Origin: Larix sibirica
Taxonomy: Eukaryota > Streptophyta > Pinopsida > Pinales > Pinaceae
Direction of reading: 5' to 3'
Length of the DNA: 17,561 nt
Assembly: GCA_004151065.3 (NCBI GenBank)
Contig: NWUY0300029371.1
Span: 34,222-51,782 of the forward strand
Both the position numbers and the translations under genes were made by a program. Below the pieces are notes generated by a model. The model was not told the origin of the DNA and did no database searches. It saw only the letters and a list, made by a program, of their open reading frames with translations. Below are positions 9,915-16,355 of this stretch, in pieces (position 1 is the first letter of the stretch; each line of letters opens with the position of its first letter).

Positions 9915-10659
9915 TGGTAGCTTTTGGTTGCCATCCCTGTTTTGATTCTCAATTCAATTAGGAAACTCTATTTCAATTTTATTTGGAGGCATAGCTCAAA
10001 ATATCAGGGTTTCCACCCGGTAAAGTGGAATACGTTGGCGACATTGAAGCAACAAGGATGGTGGGGAAGGAAGAACATTATTCTTTTCAACAAGGCCCTG
10101 GCTACAAAAATACAAAAACCTTATGGAATTTCTTGACAAAAGACAACCTTTGGAGGAATATCCCGATTTCCAAATATATAGCACCTGACTAAATTATAGA
10201 TTGGATTAGAGGAAGGAATAAGAGTTGTAGGCAGGCATCTAATCATTGGAAATCTATTTTGAATTCCTTTCAGTTGCTGGCCCCTTATCTTGCTTGGAAA
10301 GTTAAGAATGGGAAATCCATTTTAGTTGGGTGTTATTCTATCCTTGGTTTTTCAAATGGATATCAGCTTAGCCCTGGTATTGTGGCTCATCTACAAGGGA
10401 GAGGTCTGACTACTCTAGATAAGATAGCCATTTCAGGAAGGACGACTCTATGGAAATAGGGGTGGCTCACAGGGGAGGAGATTGGGATGAGGATGAAGAG
10501 GATGATCGAATGGGATATTTTCATAGATAAGCTCACTAAGGCCCATATCTATATTCAGAATAAGAAATACGATTTGGGATGGGCCTACAATATCCATGGT
10601 GGTAACTACACAACAAATTTGGGGTACTTTTCTATCACTCCTGAAGTGTCAGGTCCAAG

Positions 10660-10860
10660 TAAGTGGTGGTGGAGGGCCCTATGGAAACTGAAAGATCCTC
10701 TAAAGTCTATTTTACATTCCTGGTTAATGTTGATGAACATAGACTTAACTTGGGATAGAATGCAACACTTCAATTTCCATGGCCCTGGTTTGTGCTATTT
10801 GTGTAAACCAAAGATTGAATCAATGTTGAACCTCTGTGTGGACCGTGGATTTAAAAAGAA
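10660..10860 (+). other. ORF2 zf-RVT-like cysteine region
   Basis: The frame encodes WWWRALWKLKDPLKSILHSW, then LTWDRMQHF and CYLCKPKIESMLNLCVD. This matches the zf-RVT domain found between RT and RNase H in plant non-LTR elements (W-LW---P-K, then C-x2-C, then H-x-x-x-C). The CxxC pair is present (codons 10793 and 10802). The His expected in HLFxxC reads Asn, and the final Cys reads Arg, so the metal site is probably lost. Confidence 0.75.
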
Positions 10861-11151
10861 AGGTTTGGGGTGAGATCGCAAAGCTAGTATCTTTCTCCTC
10901 CATGTGGATAGGAGGATTGGTGGAAGACTGCTTCAAGTGTTTTTTTCAGGTACAGTGAGCTTAGACCTCTCAGATTGCTTCCTCTTATCATCGCCTGAGG
11001 AGTGTGGTTAGCCCGGAACGATGCAATATTCAATGATCGTCTTCGGCCAGTTTTTCAGGTTGCCTCACAATCCTTCTCAATTTTCCAGTATTATAAGTCT
11101 GATCCTGAAGGCAGGTCAGATCAGATTCAGGCGCCTCCACAGATTGACGTA

Positions 11152-11560
11152 GATTGGCCGTGGGATTTTTTCGATGGAGCCTGTCAGGATTCTAGAAGTG
11201 GATTTGGCTTCAGTCTATACATCTCAAAAGACCTTTTCTTTCATGGTAAGGAATGTAAAGGGCAGGGTACAAATAACAAGGCTGAATTCAAGAGATTTTC
11301 TTTCTACTCAGACAAGCGTTCAGGTGTGGCATCAATCGGCTTCAGGTACATGGTGACTTGATGCTTGTAATCAGATGTATGCAAGGGCTGGCTGATATTG
11401 TAAATGTTGAGTTAGCTTCATCAGTGGATCAGATGAGAAGGATCAGAGACTCTTTTCAAGAGTTAAGCTCCAGGCATGTATATTGGGAGTACAATGATCA
11501 GGCTGACGTCCTATCAAAGCAGAGTCTGATTCTCCATGAAGGGGCTTTAAGCCTCGAAGA
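11152..11560 (+). other. ORF2 C-terminal RNase H domain, catalytic acids kept
   Basis: The domain begins DWPWDFFDGA (Asp codon 11173), continues with GQGTNNKAEF (Glu codon 11284), then after a frame change VHGDLMLVI (Asp codon 11355) and YNDQADVLSKQ (Asp codon 11505). These are the four acidic positions expected of RNase H. The usual Ser after the third Asp is Leu. The DGA / GTNNKAE / GD / AD pattern matches the RVT_3-type RNase H that plant L1 elements are known to have acquired. It would help remove RNA from the RNA:DNA hybrid. The frame change between 11284 and 11349 breaks it in this copy. Confidence 0.85.
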
Positions 11561-11624
11561 ATTTCAAGGGGGCACTTCCTTGCCTCCTGTTTCATATTCC
11601 CTCTCTGATTTCTGTGAAGATTGA

Positions 11625-11800
11625 GAAGGGAGTACTCCTAGTTTTATTTTTGGACTGATAGTCTTAGACTTGGTGGGAACCTGGCCTCCGAATTTACTTG
11701 AACTATGTTTCTACTTGTTGATTTTAATCTGCTGATAAGCACTGAGGATTGTATTTTTTATCAGAAATGAATGAAACACGTTTTTTTCATTGAAAAAAAA
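11625..11800 (+). other. LINE 3' untranslated region, hairpin and poly(A)
   Basis: This is a short 3' UTR of about 170 bases after the ORF2 stop. Near the end AATGAAA (11770-11776) can pair with TTTCATT (11785-11791) around a CACGTTTT-type loop, and A8 follows at 11793-11800. L1-clade elements usually end in poly(A). The hairpin next to it could be an RT recognition element, but that is inference. Confidence 0.7.
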
Positions 11801-12040
11801 TACAGCAAAATATACTACCATGTTATCTCTAAACTTAAATATCTATATCATCAAACAATTTTGGTGTACACAATGGCCCTGATGGTTACTGCATAGTTTC
11901 TGTGGTCATTCTCATCAGTATACACAAATCTATCAATGTGACTTATCTCAGTAATTCTATTAAGTGTCATTAGACAAGATCAAAGTTGAGTTAATCCTGA
12001 CATCACTAAAAACAGGATTCCTTTGTTAGCATGCTACAAC
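11801..12040. other. AT-rich spacer, nothing recognised
   Basis: No coding frame or RNA gene that I can support. It begins right after the LINE poly(A), so the first 10-20 bases should contain one copy of any target-site duplication. Confidence 0.5.
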
Positions 12041-12044
12041 AAAA

Positions 12045-12165
12045 ACAATTTTTATTTTGTATTGGTGGAATTCTTTCACAAGGACATATTTATAGCCACA
12101 CCCGCAGTGGGTTTTGAACTCGAGTCTCCACGTTAATACAAGCCCAATCACCTTGCTTTGCCATT
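12045..12165 (-). mobile_element. possible tRNA-derived SINE or tRNA pseudogene
   Basis: On the minus strand TGGCAAAGCAAG (complement of 12152-12163) fits the pol III A box TRGCNNAGYNGG at all but one position. GAGTTCAAAACCC (complement of 12109-12121) fits the B box GGTTCRANNCC with one mismatch. The boxes are about 30 bases apart, as in tRNA-derived promoters. The minus strand then runs through GCTATAAATATG into a T/A-rich tail. I could not fold a full tRNA cloverleaf and found no clear flanking duplication, so a SINE head or an old tRNA copy are both possible. Confidence 0.45.
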
Positions 12166-12732
12166 AGAGATAAAATATAGCATTTTGTGGCTGCTAGGAT
12201 TTTGATGAATTAGAGGATAAATTTATTAAGGTATTATGACATTCACAAACAAATAAGAATAAAATACTCTTATTCAATTAAAGGTTCAACAGGTCAACAT
12301 AGAAAACCATAAATACCGAAACAAAGGAATGTGAAAGAACCTTTTCTTCAAATTTCTTCTCAATGAACAAAACTAACTTTTTCAATTTCTCCAAATACTG
12401 TGTATTGTCATGCCTGCACATCAAAATATACCATAAAATAAAATCATTCACCTCGAGAAGTTATCTAGCCAAAGCTAATATGTCAATATAATAACTCAGG
12501 GCATATATTACAAACAAAACCATGCCAAGAATAGCATGTCAATAAGTCTATATTAGTAATTGTAAAATGAATACTGAAAAAAGAATAATCCAATGTACAA
12601 AAGCCAATTTGTTTTATTCTTCCTGCTGCCAAAAAAAAATTAATACATTATATCAATTACCAAAATAATTTTATCACACATTTCAAAATGCAAAGCCAGA
12701 AGATTACACTATCAAGTAAATCTTGTTTTGAT
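12166..12732. other. AT-rich spacer, nothing recognised
   Basis: No gene, RNA or transposon motif is visible on either strand. Short homopolymer runs (for example the A tract near 12630) are unremarkable. Confidence 0.5.
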
Positions 12733-12786
12733 GAGTGAAGTTATGAATTCATGAGATCTGAGTGAAGTTGTGAATTCATATGATCT
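12733..12786. repeat. 27-bp direct tandem duplication
   Basis: GAGTGAAGTTATGAATTCAT at 12733 and GAGTGAAGTTGTGAATTCAT at 12760 each continue to GATCT, giving two adjacent 27-base units with three differences. Confidence 0.9.
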
Positions 12787-12870
12787 AGTTTCTTTTAATG
12801 AAGCAAACAGCAGATAAGTATATCATGCATACATATAAAAAAAGGCTTGGAAGTTAGTTGAATTACCTCC

Positions 12871-12944
12871 AAAGTTCATATCAGATGGTCCATATCAGAT
12901 GGCTGTAAATGTGTATATAGAACAAAGTTCATATCAGATGGTTC
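12871..12944. repeat. short repeats of CATATCAGATGG at the copia edge
   Basis: AAAGTTCATATCAGATGGT occurs at 12871 and again at 12924 (53 bases apart), with an extra CATATCAGATGG at 12891. The repeats lie directly upstream of the first recognisable copia codons near 12955 and may reflect a slip or repair event at the truncated end of that element. Confidence 0.75.
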
Positions 12945-12954
12945 AATTCATAAA

Positions 12955-13983
12955 TATAAAGCCAAAGTACAGACTAGGAGGAAACATTTGCCCCAACGAA
13001 AAGATTAATTACAATCAAAATGTTCTTAGCTCTTGCAGCACAGTTTGGATGGCAGGTGCACCAAATTGGTGCCAAAAGTGCATTCCTAAATGGAAATTTG
13101 CAAGAAGTGTATATGCATCAACTTGAAGAATTTGTTGTTGAAAGAGAAGAAAAGTTGGTATGTAAGTTGGTGAAGGCCTTGTACGGATTAAAGAAAGCTC
13201 TTCGAGCTTGGTATGAAAAGATTGATAAGCATCTTAGATCAAGAGGTTTCAAGAGAAATAATTATGATCCTAACTTGTATATGAAAGAAATAGGAGAAAA
13301 GCTTATCACTACGGTTGTATATGTTCATGACATAAATATTACAGGTAGCAACGATGAGTTGATTTAGGCAAAAAAATATAATCTTTGCAAATCATTTGAC
13401 ATAACTGACTAGGGATTATTACATTATTGTTTGGGCATTGAAGTTTGGCAACAACCAAACAGGATTTTCATTTCACACACAAAGTATGCTTCAGAATTAT
13501 TAAACAAGTTCAGATTGGAAGATTGCAATCCTAGCAGAACACCAATGGAGGTAAACTTAAAGCTTTCGAAAGATGATAAAACAGATGTGATTAATGAATT
13601 GATATATTGTCAACTTGTAAGAGGATTGATATATCTTACAACAACAAGAGAAGACATAACTTTTGCAATTGGTACATTATCAAGATTTTTAAACTATACC
13701 ATGGAGACACATTGGACTGCAACAAAGAGAGTGCTAAGAAAGGTAGCTCACAGTTTGGTATTGTACTTGAAAGAAACAATAATTTCATGTTAAATGGTTT
13801 TTTAAATGCACACTGGACAAGTGATATGGATGAATGAAAATTTAGAACAGGTTATGCTTTACTCTTGGTAGTGAAGTAATTTCATGGGCGAGTAAAAAGC
13901 AACCTTCAACTGCTCTTTTGACAAGAGACACAGAATAGAAAGCAGCAGTTGGAGCTGTTACAGTTTGAACTAGAAGGTGTAGT
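12955..13983 (+). pseudogene. Ty1/copia pol fragment (RT-RNase H), broken
   Basis: This is a truncated copia polyprotein. A short piece (KPKYRLGG, NEKINYNQ) matches the start of copia RT. A frame change and loss of about ten codons follow, where FAPV-type residues are expected. From 13020 the frame encodes MFLALAAQFGWQVHQIGAKS, ALYGLKKALRAWYEKI and YVHDINITGS, then a TAG at 13365, and after a second TAG at 13410 LLHYCLGIEV, ISHTKYASELL and LIYLTTTREDITFAIGTLSR. The first RT catalytic Asp (family QMDVKSAFLNG) is Gly at codon 13068, and the YVDD motif reads YVHD (codon 13326). RNase H remnants follow in other frames: NAHWTSDMDE, and from 13858 FTLGSEVISWASKKQPSTAL. There is no gag, protease or integrase upstream and no LTRs. 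Confidence 0.9.
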
Positions 13984-14932
13984 TAAAGCCCCAAAGAACG
14001 CACCAACTGCAACCTAGAGGTGTTACGGGTTACCCACAGTCACCTTGATAACCACCTCTCTGCTAGGCTATAGCAATGGAGGCACAAGGTGATTTGAAGA
14101 GTTAGCCTTAGCAAAACTTGAGGTCTTCGTAGTAGTATAAATGATGGAAGGGTTTGGAGACTAGTGCCCATCCCCAGGGCAATGGAGTCAAGAGGAAACA
14201 AGACCAATGAAAGGGGGAACAAATTCATGAAAATGTTAGGGATAGTTAGGGCCCTTGCGGTGCCAACCAACAAACCCAAACATATTGCATCAAAATTGTG
14301 GGAAAACACTAGGAGCTTCCTTATGTTGCCAACTCAAAATTATGCTAATAAGGTGTTACCTATACAATGAATTGTTACAAGTTCTTACTCTAAAGATGAT
14401 TGAGAACCATGTAATATTCATTCGTAAAACAACAAAACTCTCTCACAATCCTTCCAATGTGACAAGATTGCCCTTCTATTACCCTAATTTAAAGATAAGA
14501 ACTAGAAACCACTTACAAATGGAGAAGAAAAACCATTGTACTTCACAAATGCGTCATAAGATAAAACCTATAAAAGAGAAAAGGATCTCATCATCCAACC
14601 ATGCCAAATGATGGAAAGAGCAAAGCTTGATATAGCTTTAAGCTCGTCAACCTCTAACACTAAAATAATCCTAAATAATTATAAATTAACATAGGTTGAA
14701 TAAAAATAAAACTCCACTCCTTCGTAACAAACTCCCAACAAAATCAATAAAGATTAATTGTCAATGCCATAAGTACAATGTATGAGACAAACAAGGGTCC
14801 ATCTTATTCCAACGATGATCATTTAAAAATATATTCTTAGCTCCCTTAACAAGCTTTTCCAAAGTGGCTCAATGAAATATCAATGTCCCTAACTACATGG
14901 TCAACAATTTTTTATAACGTAGTGGTTAGAGG
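13984..14932. other. unassigned stretch, no recognised gene
   Basis: Several overlapping frames are open on both strands (minus 14040-14309, plus 14164-14370, plus 14255-14611). None shows a motif I recognise, and they contradict one another, so I do not call a gene. The first 350 bases are richer in G and C than the flanks and might be a decayed part of the copia element downstream region or of another repeat. Confidence 0.4.
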
Positions 14933-15055
14933 CAGTGTTGGAATTTGGTTTTCATTCTACTCGTCAGATTATTTTTTGACGTTTTGGTTTTTTATATTAC
15001 CCATCATAAAATGTTTTGTTTAAAATTTTACCCTTCAACAATGAAGTCTTGTTTT
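14933..15055. repeat. ~120-bp direct repeat, copy 1
   Basis: The unit begins CAGTGTTGGAATTTGGTTTT and ends near ATGAAGTCTT. It recurs 190 bases downstream with only a handful of substitutions and a 3-base indel. Inside the unit a 9-base motif TACYCNTCA occurs at 14958, 14998 and 15029, each preceded by a T-rich block containing TTTTG, so the unit is itself built from three diverged sub-repeats. Confidence 0.9.
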
Positions 15056-15122
15056 ATATAATTTCTAAAAGTCAAAATGAACCACACAATTTAGGAATTA
15101 ACTGAATGTTGTAGCTACCATC

Positions 15123-15246
15123 CAGTGTTGGAATTTGGTTTTCATTCTACCCGTCAGATTAATATTTTTTGAGGTTTTGGTTTTTTATATTACCCATCAT
15201 AAAACGTTTTGTTTAAAATTTTACCCTTCAATAATGAAGTCTTTTT
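15123..15246. repeat. ~120-bp direct repeat, copy 2
   Basis: Second copy of the unit, with TACCCNTCA motifs at 15148, 15191 and 15222. The start TGTTGG resembles an LTR start, but neither copy ends in CA, the 67 bases between copies hold no primer binding site, and no target duplication flanks them. A tandem duplication with partial second unit fits better than a TRIM element. Confidence 0.9.
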
Positions 15247-15278
15247 AAAAAAAAATCGTAATCAGAATCCAAATTTTT

Positions 15279-15347
15279 AAATAGATAGAAGCCTTTGTAA
15301 TTCTAATCGTTATAAAATAGATACAAGACTTTGTAAATCTAATTTGT
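15279..15347. repeat. 36-bp tandem duplication
   Basis: AAATAGATAGAAGCCTTTGT at 15279 and AAATAGATACAAGACTTTGT at 15315 are 36 bases apart, each followed by A-TCTAAT. Two copies only. Confidence 0.8.
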
Positions 15348-15390
15348 CTATGCCCTTGCCCTTTTTTTACTTTGCCCTTGGTAAAGTTGA

Positions 15391-15759
15391 GAAACGGCTA
15401 AGGCAAGAAAAGGTAGTGACCAGGGCAAGGCACTCAAGGATGAAGCAACTAGAAAGACCATTATTCGGTTGGGTACAACTCCCCAATACTTCACAAAAGT
15501 AAAGGAGTTTATAGACACTAAGGATAAAAATATTATGGCTATTAAAAATAAAATAAAGGCACGAGATGCCTACCTAGTTCAGACTCCAGAGCTCATTGTA
15601 GCGGAACATTAGAGGGCTTCGCTCCTCAAGCAGCTGCATGAGTCTAGGCAGCAAAATCAAAATATCAAGGAGCAGGTGGCTATGATGGAGACTGAAATTA
15701 AGCAATTACAGAGTGCAAGCATACAAAGTGTAGTCATGCAAAGCTCACACGAATTATAA
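15391..15759 (+). pseudogene. unrecognised coding remnant with one in-frame stop
   Basis: Frame 1 is open from 15391 to the TAA at 15757-15759 except for one TAG at 15610. An in-frame TGA lies at 15388 and no start Met is apparent, so the 5' end is missing. The first part (about 73 codons) is basic and includes ATRKTIIRLGTTPQYFTKVK and EFIDTKDKNIMAIKNKIKAR. The second part (about 49 codons) has a heptad-like pattern, LLKQLHESRQQNQNIKEQVA then METEIKQLQ, that suggests a coiled coil. Codon-level composition, charge pattern and openness are unlike the AT-rich flanks. I do not know the family. It could be a gag-like or accessory protein of a transposon, or a captured host fragment. Being broken only once, it may be younger than the LINE and copia copies nearby. 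Confidence 0.55.
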
Positions 15760-15873
15760 ATAATAATGATGAATGATGGACTCCACAAAATATAGCTTTG
15801 TATGCTCTTTTTTTTTATATTCCGTTGTTCTACAAACTACATTTCATTCNAATTTCATAAATTTGATGGCTTA

Positions 15874-16099
15874 CCTTGAAATAGTTGATTGTCCTTTAGA
15901 GAGTGGTTGTGCTTCCCTTTTAGCTCCTAAAACTCTACTTGTTTTTCCTCCTTTATATGCATCCCTTATCCTGTAGATATTCCTGCCAACATATAGTGGA
16001 TGGGTTCATGGTTCTTACTGCACCACTAGATGAAATTGAAATAATTATAACCGCTCTACCTCTATCTCTAAGAAATCTACCTCTATCATCTCTAGGCAT
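15874..16099 (-). pseudogene. possible minus-strand coding remnant beside an LTR leader
   Basis: Two overlapping minus-strand frames look protein-like. One runs from an ATG at 16099 to a TAA at 15953 (48 residues) and starts MPRDDRGRFLRDRGR. The other is open from about 16005 to a TAA at 15873 and includes NIYRIRDAYKGGKTSRVLGA and KREAQPLSKGQSTISR. A single frame change near 15970-16000 would link them. Both are Arg/Lys-rich, as nucleic-acid-binding gag proteins often are. Their place about 235 bases inside a putative primer binding site is where gag would start. No family motif is visible. The plus-strand frame at 15773-15976 covers the same bases and cannot be fully excluded. Confidence 0.3.
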
Positions 16100-16333
16100 A
16101 CAATACTAACATATTTCAAACGTAGTGGAATAAAATAATCACAAAAGTGAATGCACAGGATTTTACCTCTCATCTTACCGTCTTCATTCCTTCATATTTG
16201 TAATGCTGGTACCAAATAAAATCACACACAAAAATAAATCAAATGGAAAAGAGATCAAACAAAGAAAACAAACAAATAAAGAAATCATATGCAAAAAACA
16301 AACAAACTATAAATTCCTATTCCTTTTTGCATT
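16100..16333 (-). other. A-rich leader-like stretch of a minus-strand element
   Basis: No coding frame is supported. On the minus strand the section next to the primer site is T/G-rich (repeated TTTG and GTTT blocks at about 16240-16310). This is consistent with an untranslated leader between primer site and gag, but not diagnostic. Confidence 0.35.
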
Positions 16334-16351
16334 TCCTCGACAATGGTGCCA
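16334..16351 (-). other. decayed inverted tRNA-Asp-type primer binding site
   Basis: The minus strand reads TGGCACCATTGTCGAGGA. The primer site used by many plant Ty3/gypsy (Tat/Athila-type) elements, complementary to the tRNA-Asp 3' end, is TGGCGCCGTTGCCGGGGA. Fourteen of 18 positions match, and all four differences are G-to-A or C-to-T transitions. The expected TT spacer and an LTR boundary lie immediately to the right, in TGCCAGTCG from 16356. Confidence 0.6.
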
Positions 16352-16355
16352 AAAA

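Larger units (their letters stand above)
7472..11624 (+). pseudogene. LINE ORF2 polyprotein (EN-RT-zf-RVT-RNase H), broken
   Basis: The ATG at 7472 begins MKLTSNNARGLG, matching the endonuclease start of plant LINE ORF2 (usually SWN-RGLG). The protein then moves between frames. It is in frame 2 to about 7620, frame 1 to about 8430 and frame 2 to about 9140. It returns to frame 1 to about 9300, then frame 3 to about 10110 and frame 2 to about 10860. After further shifts near 10860 and 10950 it is in frame 1 to about 11300, and finally in frame 3 to the TGA at 11622-11624. In-frame stops include 7840, 7954, 8113, 8771, 9408, 9912, 9918 and 10996. Module order and total length (about 1,380 codons) are those of a full-length element, so decay came by point changes and small indels rather than large deletion. 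Confidence 0.9.
5401..11800 (+). mobile_element. degraded near full-length plant L1-type LINE with RNase H
   Basis: This is a non-LTR retrotransposon of about 6.4 kb in plus orientation. In order it has: a 5' region; ORF1 with a DUF4283-like RNA-binding domain and CCHC knuckle (to 7325); ORF2 from 7472 with AP-endonuclease, reverse transcriptase, zf-RVT and RNase H modules (to 11624); a 3' untranslated region; a terminal hairpin; and an 8-base poly(A) at 11793-11800. Both ORFs are broken many times, so the copy cannot be autonomous. The 5' limit is inferred from the change in base composition after the (AT)10 tract and may be wrong by 100 bases or more. I found no convincing target-site duplication of the 3' flank (TACAGCAAAATATACTAC) near 5380-5400. 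C-terminal RNase H domains are known from plant L1 elements. Confidence 0.9.

Noticed and set aside
5379-11820. Target-site duplication of the LINE
   Set aside because: The 3' flank TACAGCAAAATATACTAC has no convincing match near 5380-5410; only a loose AGCA-ATATA similarity to the AT repeat is visible, too weak to call.
12955-13983. Intact or domesticated copia-derived gene
   Set aside because: Catalytic Asp residues of both RT motifs are replaced, there are several in-frame stops and frame changes, and no gag, protease, integrase or LTRs are present.
14040-14611. Overlapping open frames on both strands as a host gene
   Set aside because: No motif, no conserved start context and conflicting frames; lengths are within chance for this composition.
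14933-15246. TRIM element with two short LTRs starting TGTTGG
   Set aside because: Copies do not end in CA, the 67-base interval has no primer site or polypurine tract, and no target-site duplication flanks the pair.
15773-15976. Plus-strand 67-codon frame as a small hydrophobic protein
   Set aside because: The minus strand over the same bases is A/G-rich and hydrophilic, as transposon sense strands usually are, and fits the neighbouring inverted primer site better. Not fully excluded.
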